A DNA stretch of 64,000 bases, from assembly GCA_944470555.2 (NCBI GenBank), contig OX104127.1:27109661-27173660 (forward strand). The letters are read 5' to 3'. The translations under genes were made by a program, and so were the position numbers. Of the stretch, positions 1 through 10,966 are shown in pieces; position 1 is the first letter of the stretch; the number at the start of each line of letters is the position of its first letter. The notes beneath the pieces are model-generated. The model did not search any database and had not been told where the DNA came from. It worked only from the letters and a program-made list of their open reading frames with translations. Source of the DNA: Heterobilharzia americana. Lineage: Eukaryota > Platyhelminthes > Trematoda > Strigeidida > Schistosomatidae.

Positions 1-1182
1 TCCCACTGTGGTTCCTGGGGGTTTTAAAGAGTGCAGGCAGGTTCGGATATGTTGCCCGCTGACAGTGATGGTGACTTCAGCACTTGGTGGGGCTGTCGTT
101 TGCCGCTGACGCAGTATCCTGGGCCTGCTTTCGCAGGTACGAACGTTTTCGCTGATGTTGTCTTTCTTCGCGTACCGAGTTTGCAGTACTCTGGTTAAGA
201 GTTCTTGACACCCGAAGCTAATAGCCATGAGACCGAGTGACGTTATGGTCGTCAAATGTGAGGGACGCAATAGTCTTCAGACCGCTGCCGCCGCTACCCC
301 ATTTAACTCTACCCCGCTGACAACCACTACCATTGTCGGATGTCGTGAGCATACTTCCCTACCAATGTGCCGGTTGCTGGCTCCAGTACGCCGTGAACAA
401 CCGCAATTGTTGGTTTCGGCATGTGGGGTGCCTCGTGAGATACTTCTGCAGCTGATCATGGCCGGTCTGGCCTGGTCCTAATGTTGAATGACCGGTTGGT
501 GACTAGCGTGTGTAACAACAAAAAGAGTCGTTCCGCTTCCCTAGCCGAGCTAAGGGTCACTCCCATCAGCAGGGGCTTTCCCTAAGGTGGGTAGCTGCCT
601 TTGTGGAGCCAGCGCAGCTTTGCTTCTAAGCCAACCAGTCCTAGTATGGCGCATACCGCTTGCCACTGCTGTTTATCAAAAGACCCTCTGTTCTCAAGAG
701 GGCTATCATGGTACGCACGGATGTTAAATAGGGTGATGGAATTCGGTCAGTCATCAACGTCCCTCTTGCCGCATGCTGTGAGTGGGCTTTCATGGGAAGG
801 GTGCACCTTCTTTTCCACTATGACCCATTTTTCCTCATGTATAGTAGTGGCAGCCGTCAAGGTGACTTCGGGGTCAGGGATTACTGTGATTAGTCGCGTG
901 CCTGGTGGTCTTTTAGGTCTTTTTAGACTATTCACCGGTGTAACTTCTCGGGGAACGGTGCTGACACTCTTGTTGCACGGACCTCGAGTAGTGGCCTGTG
1001 TGGGTGCCGGCATCACGATAGCTACTGTAATTTCTTCGTCGACCTTCGTAAGCGGGGCTGTAGAAAAAAGTGGCCCAATACGGCACTGTGAGCAAATGTA
1101 CCAGAATCACGTGCACAGGCAGCGCGCCATGAAGGCGTAACATTGGTTCAGTATGTCACCATCACACTAACTATTTACCCAC
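1..1182. other. Unrecognised stretch with overlapping open frames
   Basis: The stretch is less AT-rich than most of the window. A plus-strand frame of 179 codons runs from 601 to 1140, and minus frames of 71-89 codons overlap it. None shows a domain, signal peptide or motif I recognise, and the frames compete with each other, as expected of non-coding GC-richer DNA. Bases 541-673 belong to an old dispersed repeat, described separately. I see no RNA gene or promoter. Confidence 0.4.
541..673 (+). repeat. Old dispersed repeat, copy 1
   Basis: This segment aligns by eye at about two thirds identity with 14741-14873. Shared blocks include GCAGGGGCTT, GTGCCTTTGT/CTGCCTTTGT and TTTGCTTC, ending in CCACTGCTG. 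The second copy lies inside the spacer of the 13.7-16.7 kb inverted repeat. No coding potential is shared. It is probably an old transposable-element fragment of unknown class. Confidence 0.4.
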
Positions 1183-1692
1183 CTACTTACCACCTATGTT
1201 GCGCTCTAAAGTAGCATCCTTTTTGGCCACGGTGAGACCACGCGTATGACAGCCACCAGTCTGACCAGAAGGCTTGGTCAAAGACCTTCGTCTCCTTCTC
1301 GTACTTCTCTCGGTGGCAGCCTTCACAGGCAGGCTAGGGTTTGGGTTGGTACCACCGGAAAGGTATGCTCTTCGATAAACTAAAGCACAAGGGTTCAAAG
1401 GGACAGGAATTCGAATTTTTGCAGGAAGTATCAGTTTTGACTGTCCTCCTGAGGTCGATCCGGGATCCTTTACGGCGGGGTTAGGCTTCTTGCCCCCGAC
1501 CCTAGTTTGTAGGTGGGGTGAGGCTTTACCTGAGGTGTTCCTGGGACTAGAATTGGCTAGAACTTGGTTGTTACCCATTTCCATCGGTGGTTGGGGGGAT
1601 ACAAATGATAAGGATGGTTGTATCAAGTGAAACGTAGAAAAGCGATGATAGATAAAGTTAGCCGTCAACCTTACCCAAGATTGCCCAGTCAT
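1183..1692 (-). other. Unrecognised 169-codon open frame
   Basis: A minus-strand frame of 169 codons with a basic patch near residues 130-137 (five Arg in a row) and many Pro and Ser. It has no recognisable domain. The composition would fit a retroelement ORF1 or gag-like fragment, but also chance. Treat as doubtful coding. Confidence 0.15.
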
Positions 1693-3540
1693 ACGACATG
1701 GTAGAATGCCAGAAGCTTCGTAAAAGTCCAGGGTGTATGACTGATTGAGATAAGTAGTGCTGAAGATACAGCAACCTGAGCCTTAACAGTTGGTCCGTAC
1801 AGTTGGACCTACTACACACTCGTCCATTTGGAGGGCGACGGTAATGACCAATTGAGGGTTATGCGTTTGGCAGCCAAACTGTTCTTTCCAGTAAAACTGT
1901 TACCCTTTTAGAGGAAATATCCAATTGGGAAGGCCTATATGCGATTATCTGCGAGGAAAATGCATACAAGTCACAACATGTCAGTATTCAGGAGGCACGT
2001 GAATTCGATAACATAAACGACCCTGTTTTGATTTTATTTTGACTAACCCGTAATGATAAGGTTGACAAATCATTGCTAAACAGGATTCATATAGTTGCTC
2101 CGTTAAAGACCATCTGTAGGATAAAGTAAGGCTTCTTGAGTGGAACTTACTGTATGACAGGGCTCTGAGCTGGTGTTTGACCCCTGTGAGAGCTAGAGGA
2201 AGGGGTTGTAACAACTTCTTCTGGAAAGGGACTTCATACTTAACGGATGCTTGCTGAGAAATGCTTCCACATTTGTTCCTTCATTCCATCTCACGTCTAG
2301 CTCTTGAGGGGTGACCAATTTGATGGGATTTCCGGCCAAAGCCTAAGAGATTTGCCTGGATGGTGGGGGTTACATTAAAAAGTTAATTAAAATACCTCAT
2401 TTTGATCTCCCTTCATTAAACCAGCTGCGACGAAGATGAGATCTGTTCTTTGGTCCATCCTTTTTGTTTTGAGGGGGACCAGGTTTTCACTTACTCAACT
2501 CGGGATTTCAGTCAAGTCCCACCGGAAGACAGAGACCGCCACTGTCGTCTTCACAACCTTCAAATCACAAGCATTTGGTAGTAAGTGATAATTTAGAAGA
2601 GACTAACAGTGGTGAACCTCGAAGGCAATCCTGATGTAGTTCATTGACCATCAAGAACCGGCTTGAAGAGCAGCAGTTAACTCCTACTCATCGTAATGGA
2701 CCGTGGAGGTATTCTCTAAACTTTCATGGGAATTTTACACATGCATAACCATGAGATGGAGTTTCTTGCTTCGTGCATAAAGGCTAGCCATATGAGAGAC
2801 CCTGGAGAAGTTAAGTAACTGCATGAATAGGCCTCTTCAGCTCAATACAGAAATGAATCAGCTATTGCAGACTGTCAACAGTTTGGCGTACCATGACATG
2901 TCAGGTAGAGTCCCCCGTGATGAAAGCAAGCAGGATTAACTATCTTCGCAAAGTGTCACTAAACAGGCCACTGCAACTCTTTCGGGACAGTGCAGAAGGA
3001 AACATCAGGGAGACTGTCTGATAGTTGGAAAAAGGATTTTACTTCCCAGTCTATGTAACCGGGCAAATGGCAGTTTTCCTATCAGATCAGGAGGTATCCT
3101 GCCCACCAGAATCCAACATTCATAAATAAAGTCGGATGCTTAAATCACGGGAGCCCTTTTTGATGGTTGCCGTACGAATGCTGTGAATTTAAAAGACTTG
3201 TTGCAAACTAAACCTATTATGTTTCTCCTGATTTTTATTTCCCTCGTAGATTGAGCGTCTAACAGGCGTGCGTTTTACATTGGTCATGGTAACTTAATAC
3301 AATGCCGAGAGCCGAAAATAACAGGTGAGTTGGTGGCCTTCTTCATGTTCATAGACCTCCATAAATTTCACTGGACCCACAGTAGGCCTTGGAAGGGTTC
3401 CAAGTTATAGTTTTTTAGCAGTTGTACGAGGCTGAACTGGAAGCTCTCCCAGATGCGGGTCTGCTAATCCCTATGACTTGAAGTAATGCCTGCAAAAATG
3501 GCATACGTTCGTGTAACTCGACATTTAAAGTATATTACCA
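1693..3540. other. No recognised feature
   Basis: No long open frame, RNA gene, LTR or microsatellite is recognisable here. A 77-codon minus frame at 1981-2214 shows no known motif and is probably chance. Confidence 0.4.
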
Positions 3541-3659
3541 TTATCATTATGTATCAGGTGACGTGCACTAAGAAAGCAGTGAAAATCTATCAGTTCTGAT
3601 GGAATTAATCTGGGTACTAACAAATCCATGCGAACACCGGACGCCGCATGACCTTGATA

Positions 3660-3930
3660 CTACGCACGAGTGAGAAATGTGTGAAAATGATATAAACTCG
3701 TAAACTTTCCCAATGTTCCGAGAAGTGATATTTTTGTTTCCTTCATAACCTGCAGATACTTTCCTCATATGAAAAAGCTCCACGTCCTACGTTCTGTACC
3801 ATTCAGGGCCGTCGAAATGTTGTAGACTTCCCGACCACCGTCAGTTTGATGATTCATGTAAACCGGCTTCTCTCATGTTAAATTTGCAATATGAAAGCAA
3901 AATGTTTATTTATTTAGGACTCTGAAGGCA
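3660..3930 (+). repeat. Dispersed non-coding repeat, CGGCTTCTCTC family, copy 1
   Basis: The segment resembles 33850-34085 and the outer ends of both arms of the 13.7-16.7 kb inverted repeat. The most conserved part is its 3' end, a TGTAAA-x-CGGCTTCTCTC block followed by TGTTAAA and then an AT-rich tail (TTTATTTATTTAG). A second conserved block is TTTGTTTCNTT-x-ATAACCTGCAG. No open frame is shared between copies, so this looks like a non-autonomous element or the 3' end of an unknown one. Confidence 0.45.
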
Positions 3931-4157
3931 GTTGGAGGTGAGCTGACTGATTACCATGAGTTCAAAATTCACGCTAAACTCCTAGTAGAGCGGATCGTGT
4001 AAGGACTCAAGGTGTGCTTGACTTCCACAGCCCATAAGTTTCAGGATGAAATATAAGGACAAACAAAGGTGGTTACCAAGAGACCACCGAAACCACTTAC
4101 TGTGGTAGACGGTTAACCGAAATACCAATCTCAGCCCTCCAACACAGATTAGATATA

Positions 4158-5482
4158 TAAATGATTATTATAACTTGTCCCCTGGGTTCTTGGTGGAACA
4201 TAGGGCTCCGCTAGCACGCCAACATTTCACGCTCTTCTCTGGCCCCGGCTCCACTACTGGTCAAAAACTTTCACTTCTTCCTTGCATGATCTGCTCTGCG
4301 TCAACCTCGAATGCCCTACTCATCATTTCCCCCTGGATTCCACTCGAGGACTCGGCCTGATGCGTGACGCCCCCAAACGGTCTTCTTAGTACGTACCCGA
4401 TCAATCTCCGCTTTCTTCCGCATATTTGTTGGGCGATGGGTGCTTGGTTGGTTCATCGTTAGCTAGGGTTCATTCCTGCTTATTCTTTGCGGTCGTCTGA
4501 CTCTCGTCTTCCGTATAGAGTGAGAGTAGGTGGCAGCTGTTCATGTATGTCTGCAGTTTGTGGCAAATGCTTTTCATAATGCCCAAAGTTTCAGAACCCT
4601 ATAGAAGCACCAACGCGACTGATATGAGTGTTGAAAACCGCGTCGTGTCCACGCTTTGTGCTGCGCGGTAGATCACACTAATTTCTGACTTTTGAAAGTA
4701 GGCCTTGCTTTACCGATCATGTCTTCCACGTCCTCATCCGCTCTGCCATTTTTGTCGAAAGGATGGTGTCTAGGCAGGCGACGGAGAGACAATATCCTTT
4801 AGATTTCTCCTGTTGATGGGGACTGGTGCTTGTTGTTGAAGTTGTTGTTGGTTGGTTGTCTTCATCACCTGTGTCTTAGCTAAATTCACTTTATGTCTTG
4901 TCCTTGCTACACCACCTTTTCTGTCCACCTGTTAGCTTATGCCTGTAAATCTTCTAGTCCGCGCAACAAGACATTAGACACAAATCATCATTATCGGCGA
5001 AATCCAAATCTTCTACGGTCTTTTCACCGGTCCAGCCAGCGTACGTTCATCTCATTTCTCATAGTTTCTTGCATAATCCAGACCACTACAACCAGCAAGA
5101 TGGTCCGTGACAGTAGGCAGCCTTGTTTTACTCATGTCTTCACTTCGAAAACGTCATTGAGCATACCACTGTGAATCGCCTGGCATGTGGCGTCTTCATG
5201 TGGCTGTTGATACAAGGTTGTTGCACCAAAATCGTAGTGTTAAAACAGCTGGCTGCCAAGTTACTTCTCGGTCGAATCTGTCAAAAGCCTCTTGAAAGTT
5301 GGTGAAGTTGAGGTAAACATCCAGCTGACTGCCATTCTATGCTCTGTTCCATGGTGATGCGTAGCATGGCATGGCAATTTCATCCCTACCTGGTTTGTTC
5401 TTCCTGAAGCCGCCCAGTTCCCATCGCAATTTTGAATCCAAAGCATTTCTTGCTCTCCGCAGGATGATGTGGCTCGACTGAG
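4158..5482 (-). mobile_element. Decayed SR2-like (RTE clade) non-LTR element, 3' part
   Basis: The stretch aligns in order with the RT half of the element at 7.7-11.0 kb, starting at the same 3' end (a ...CCACCAAGAACCCAGG-like terminus on the minus strand next to an AT-rich TAATAATC tail). It stops around 5482, where the RT finger region would begin. Many substitutions and indels break every frame, so this is the oldest SR2-like copy in the window. Only short RT fragments remain readable. It is 5'-truncated, as is usual for target-primed reverse transcription products. Confidence 0.75.
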
Positions 5483-7683
5483 TTCTCTACGCAGCCTGAC
5501 GTCTTTAAGGATATTCTTAGCGGTTTTCCCTACGGCTCATAAACTGGAAAAGAATGTCGGTGGCATCCGTGGAACTAAGAGGCATGGTGCGAAAACGCTG
5601 AAGATGGCTAATCTGTCATTTAAAGCCAAGATTTCCGCTAGCAACTACAGCAATTCTTTCGGCCTGCCAGATCTCGTGAACGCTGGATACAGAGCCATGA
5701 ATAAACTTAGGTATGATATTCTAGAATTTTTACAGCATTTGAAACTGTTCAGTGTGAATAAGACTCACCTCAACTTTTGATGAGTTTTTTGAGCCTCTAA
5801 AAGTCAACCTCCGTTTAATAATCTGATGAAAGGCAAGACGGTAATGATCGTAGTAACCATACATGTCGACAGTCAAATGCGATCCTGCTATGCAGAAATG
5901 GTCGTTAAGACCCCCAAAATGTGTTAGAAGTGGCTGTTTGGAAATCTACGGTTTGACCGAGCTATTTTCCAGTGTTCGCTGCCTCACAGAAAACATTAAC
6001 GAGCCCCCATATCCTGTTGCAGTCCGATCTCGTCCATCTATCAGATCGAGACACTTCCCAGACTCACAGGTAATTATAGCATTAACAGGGCCCCACTGCA
6101 GGGCCAAGATATCTCTTGAACGAGATTCTTCACGGCGTTGCACACAGAAATTCGTTTGTAAACTTACCTCTCCGACCTCATCCAGGAAAACAGGTGCTGA
6201 AAGTGTACAGGAGTTGGTGCAGCACTGTCATTTAGCGCTTACTAGGGTTTCATCTACTTAACGTTTTGCCTATCTGTCACAAGGAACTCTATAAATGCAA
6301 CAGTGAATACGACCGGTGTTGAAACCATAAGGCTGAAAATATCCCAGGGCAGCGTCCACAAACAACAGTGGCCTGGACTACAACAACGCGCCCAGTTCAC
6401 ACAACCTTCGTAGATAAACTGTTTAATAGAGCCTGCTCCTTCCGCGCTTTTCGAAACTGAATTTGTTATCCTTGGGTGCTCTTACTGACAGCAAATCTCT
6501 GGACGTATTTCCTTGGAGATCTAAATCTTCTAATAAGAAACAGTATCATCCATCCAGAACAAGATGCTTTTGTCGTCTCAATCCGTGCGGTTTCAAGAAT
6601 GACAGAATGAGCTCATTCCCACACAGCATCATAAAGGCACCTCACTCATAGTGCAAGGCGGTGAAGGCAATTGAATGGACCTCAATACAGTTCAACCCCT
6701 TGATTGTTAGAGTAAAAGCAAAGTGCACTATCAAAAACAGACCTGAGAAACCCCGCTATTATAAACAGCATTCCTAGAAAAAGCGATATATTCTTGCCAT
6801 CACATCTGACCCAACAATATTCAGCTTCCCACGAGCATAGCGTTGGCACAAAAACATGTTTTCGTTCGAGTCCCAGAGCTGAAAACGAGACCATCCCACT
6901 GAACTCAGAAAAAGGGCTCCATCTAACGTTTAGTTGCCCCATGTGGCCAGTATCAACAGCACGTGTCCTGCGTTTCACACAAAATCTGCAAGTCCGAACC
7001 TCCCTGAAGATCAACCTTCTATCGGTCTCCAACTTGTAACACTTCTAAATCGCTGCATTCTTCACCCTGCCTAACCTCCTCACACCGTCGTAGTTAAATA
7101 GCTATCAAGTAAATCCACACATTCACGCTACTTCCTGGAGCTTTCTACGGGTTGAACTGCTTTTGTTTTGTCTATCCAACGCGTTTCCTTCATATCTGTA
7201 TGTTAGCACCTGTCCATTACCCATAGATAAATCCTGTCACAGTCGTGTCAATCACTACTGATACGGTGATGCAGACATTGTACTAGAAGACTATTCAGTG
7301 TTTTGAGGAAACAAAATCTCCGACGCGAATATTAGTGTGCTTTCCTTATCAATGTAGGCATCACAGTTACTCGGTGAAACAATCTTCGGCTCAGGTGCAT
7401 GCAAGACTCATTTTAGACCATCATCAGCACAATAAAAATACACAGCATCGTCATCACTTGTATATACTTCCCTCCAAACTCTTCATATAAATAGATTGAC
7501 AAGCTGGCCCGGCTTTATGTTCTGTCGCATCCATGACTGATACAGAGAAAGTGAGGGTGAGATTTCAGCAGCCCTGACTTTGGATGCCACATGCCGCATG
7601 TACCGCGCGGCTAAATAAGACTGTTGAGCTCATTTAAAAGTGGAAAATGGTTCTAGCAAAGGTACTGGTACTTTAGGCCCAGT
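5483..7683. other. No recognised gene; several open frames without motifs
   Basis: Open frames of 60-132 codons occur on both strands (for example plus 5863-6261 and minus 6682-7032), but no domain is recognisable and none has neighbouring splice signals that join into a longer protein. A B-box-like GTTCGAGTCCC near 6868 has no matching A box. I assign nothing here. Confidence 0.4.
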
Positions 7684-10600
7684 ATTATTATTATTATTAT
7701 TATTATTGTTAGTCCCTTGGGTTCCTAGTGGAACATGGGGCTTCAGTAGCACGCCTCCAGTGACCTCTGTCCTCTGAGATCTTTGAACCTGGTCCTACGA
7801 CAGCCCACAAGCCCTCATTTCCTCCTCACACGACCTCCTCCATGTCACCCTCAGCTGGGACGTCCAACTCGTCGCTTCCCATGGGGATTCCACTCGAGGG
7901 CCTGACGCGTGATGTCCTCAGTCGGCCTTCTCAGTGCATGGCCAATCCATCTCCACTTCTTCCTGCATATTTGTTGCGTGATAGGTTCTTGGTTGCTCCG
8001 TTCCCAGAGTTCCTTGTTGCTTATTTTTTCTGGCTATCTGATCTTCGGTAGCGAGCGTAAGCAGTTGTTGATGAATGTCTGTAGTTTATTGGAAATGCCT
8101 TTCGTGACGCGCCAAGTCTCTGAACCATACAAGAGCACTAACTTGACTGAATTGGTGTTGAAAATCCATATCTTGTTCCGCATGCTGAGTGCAGAAGATC
8201 TCCACACTGGTTTCAGGCTAATGAACGCCTGTCTTGCTTTTCCGATTCTGACTTTGACGTCCTCGTCCGTCCCGCCTGTAGTTGAAACAGTGCTTCCTAG
8301 ATAAGTGAAGGAGGTTACTTCCTTCAAGTTTCTCCCGTTGACGGTGATTGGAGTTTGTTGTTGTTGTTGTTGTTGATGGTGGTGGTGCGGTATCTTCATC
8401 ACTTCTGTCTTCTCTATATTCACCTGAAGTCCCATCTTAGCTGCCTCTTCTATCAACTTGTTAGTTTTTGCCTGCAGATCTTCAAGTTTATGTGACATTA
8501 GGCATAAGTCATCGGCGAAATCCAAGTCTTCTAGGTTCTTTTCCGTCGTCCAGTGTATCCCCCTCTTCTCGCTGCCTACTGTTTGTTGCATGATCCAGTC
8601 CACCACAATAAGGAATATCATGGGGGATAGTAGGCAACCTTGTTTCACTCCTGTCTTCACTTCAAAGGCATCACTGAGCTTCCCATTGTGGATTACTTGG
8701 CATGTGGCATCTTCATATAGTTGTTGAATGAGGCGGATAAAGGTTTGCGGTACTCCGTAGTATTGAAGCAGTTTCCAAATTACTTCTCGGTCGACGCTGT
8801 CAAAGGCCTTCTCAAAGTCGATGAAGTTGAGGTAGAGAGCTGATTGCCATTCTATGCTCTGTTCTATGATGATGCGAAGCGTTGCAATTTGGTCGGCACA
8901 TGATTTGTACTTCCTGAAGCCTGCCTTTTGCGGTCGTAGTTTTGAATCCAGTGCGCCTTTAAGCCTCTCTAGAATGATGCGGCTTAATATTTTGCATGCT
9001 TTAGGTGGACAGGAGAGTGATTCCGCGCCAGTTCTTGCAAGCACTGAGGTCTCCCTTCTTCGGTAGTTTGACAAGGTAACCCTTCTTCCAATCAATAGCC
9101 AGGTACCTTCTCTTCCTTCCGCACCTTCTGCAATATTGGTGTGAGCATGTCCGCTGTTGTCTCTGCATCTGTTCTCAGTGCTTCTGGCGGTATCCCATCT
9201 GGTCCTGCTGCTTTCCCGCATTTCAGTAGCTTTATGGCGTTCAGGACTTCCATTTTCGTTGGAGGATTTATGTTCACTTGTAATTCAGCGGCTGCAGGTG
9301 GTATTTCTGGACGAAGTGCAGGTGGTGGTGGTGGTCGATTCAAGAGCTTCTTGAAGTGGTCGGCCCATCGTTTCCTGTGTTTCTCTTCTTTTGTAATTAA
9401 ATTTCCTTCTTCATCTTTTATTGGTTTCATCTGTGTTGGTCTCTTCCCTGATAGCAACCTGGTTATTTGATACAATGTCGTCAGGTCTCTCTTACCTGCA
9501 GCCTGTTCTGCTTCACTTGCCAGTGTTTCGTAGAGGTGTCTTTTGTCTTTGCGTGCACTCTTCTTCACTTCTTTGTCCAGTGTTTTATACATTGTGCTCA
9601 GTTCCTCTTGTCGTTGAGCATCCTTGCACTGGTTTATCTTCTGCTTCACCATCCTCCTCTCCTCTATCAGCTTCCAAGTATCCGTCGAGATCCATTCCCT
9701 GTCCTGTCTTCTTTCTTCTTCCTTCCTAATACTGTTGTGCAGGTTTCTTTCCACATAGCTTTCAAAGACTTCCAGTGGTCTTCCACACAGGTTTCTTCAG
9801 GGATGTTGCTCGATGTCTCCCATTTTGTCTTGATGGCTGCCTTGAAGATCTTCTTTGTAGTTTCATCCTTCAGTTTCCGAGTGTTGTACTTGAATTGAGG
9901 TCTATCACCAGCTCCCTTGAAGGCTTTTAACTTGATTTCGAAGGTTCTTTGCACTAGATGGTGAGTGGTCTGAACCTACATCTGCTCCTCTTCTTGACCT
10001 TGTGTTAAGTAGACTGAGTCTCCATTTTCTTGAGATTGAGATAAAGTCGATTTGATTTTTAGTGTGTCCATCTGGTGAAATCCATGTCGCTTTGTGGATA
10101 TCTTTGTGCCTGAACACACTGCCTGACTCCAATCACCAAATCGTTGAATGCGCAGAATTCTGCAAACAATTCTCCATTCTCATTCATTTCACCTAGCGCC
10201 TCTCGACCCATGGTTAGTTCTCTTCCTGTGTTGTCCCCTCCCAGTTTGGCATTCATGTCGCCCATTAGAATTTTGATATCGCCAACTGACGTCTTGTCCA
10301 GTGTTGATTGAAGTTGTCTGTAGAAATCCTGCTTTTTCTCTTGCTCTGCATTATTTGTGGGTGCATAACATTGTATGATTGTGACCTTCCTTCCTTTCGA
10401 GTTGAATCTTGCTGTAATGATCCTGATCCTGGAGGAGATTGGTTCCCACTGCATGCTAGAGAGCCTTCGATGCTCTTAAGGACATCATGATAGCCACTCC
10501 ATCACTCAGTGTGCTCGTGGTTGTCGTCTGGGTGACCGGAGTAGATTATTGATTCTCCAGTTGACAGTTTGTAGAGTCCACTCCCATTCCATCTGCTTTC

Positions 10601-10966
10601 GCAAATCCCAAGCACTTCGATGTTATACCTTCACATCTCCTTTGCAATCTGGGTTGCCTTACTGGGTTCAAACATCATGCGGACATTCCATGTCCCCACG
10701 TTTACTTTCGCTTTCATCGAGAGAAGACACATCGGCCAATTGGCTTTCCGAGGGCTTTCACCAACTGGCGTCATTTCGCCTCTCCGATTCCAGCGGGGAA
10801 TAAGTTTGTTTTCATTTTTTATATTTTGTTTGTGCTTTGAAGTTTCTTTAGCGGTTAGATTTGTTTTACGGGGGTAGGGTTGCTAGCCCTATGCCCAACC
10901 TTCTCTCTTTACCCGGGCTTAGGACCGGCTAGTAACTAGTAAACTAGTTAACCAGGCGAGGTTTTA
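7684..10966 (-). mobile_element. SR2-like (RTE clade) non-LTR retrotransposon, nearly full length
   Basis: On the minus strand the order is a 5' leader beginning near 10966, then AP endonuclease, linker, reverse transcriptase, and a very short 3' end that runs into an (AAT)n tail (plus-strand ATT repeats at 7684-7708). RTE elements are known for exactly this short 3' UTR and microsatellite tail. The 5' leader (CCTCGCCTGGTTAACTAG) matches the copy starting at 57656. Length is about 3.25 kb. The copy is broken by several frameshifts and so inactive by itself. It is the best preserved SR2-like copy here and serves as reference for the fragments at 4.2, 39.5, 51.6, 57.7 and 63.7 kb. Confidence 0.85.
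7760..10720 (-). pseudogene. RTE-type endonuclease/reverse transcriptase, frameshifted
   Basis: Endonuclease pieces lie between 10720 and 9905: the start VNVGTWNVR, then IQCYAPTNNA, a GDMNAKLG motif (catalytic-type GD-N), and a degraded SDHSP-like end (GSDHSPS). The RT follows in 9754-8034: a KCGKAAGPDGIPPEAL block, FIDFEKAFDSVDR (motif A), GVKQGCLLSPMIF (motif B) and DFADDLCLM (FADD catalytic box). A His/Gln run (HHHH then seven Q, near 8357-8392) comes from a trinucleotide expansion. Frames break near 10060, 9900, 9670, 9100 and 8040. The protein would nick target DNA and copy the element RNA. The order and motifs make the assignment firm; activity is excluded by the breaks. Confidence 0.85.

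Noticed and set aside
601..1140. 179-codon plus-strand frame as a host gene
   Set aside because: Overlapping frames of similar length run on the other strand, there is no recognisable domain, and part of the 5' flank is an old repeat. Length alone is not evidence in this less AT-rich stretch.
6790..6880. tRNA or SINE candidate
   Set aside because: A B-box-like GTTCGAGTCCC is present, but no A box at the right distance and no foldable cloverleaf.
8340..8395. His/Gln-rich domain in the SR2 RT
   Set aside because: It is a trinucleotide (TTG/GTG) expansion within the element, variable between SR2 copies; not a domain.
9141..9898. Plus-strand frames with hydrophobic, membrane-like composition over SR2 copies
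   Set aside because: They are antisense shadows of the SR2 polyprotein; the same shadows recur in every SR2 copy on the opposite strand.
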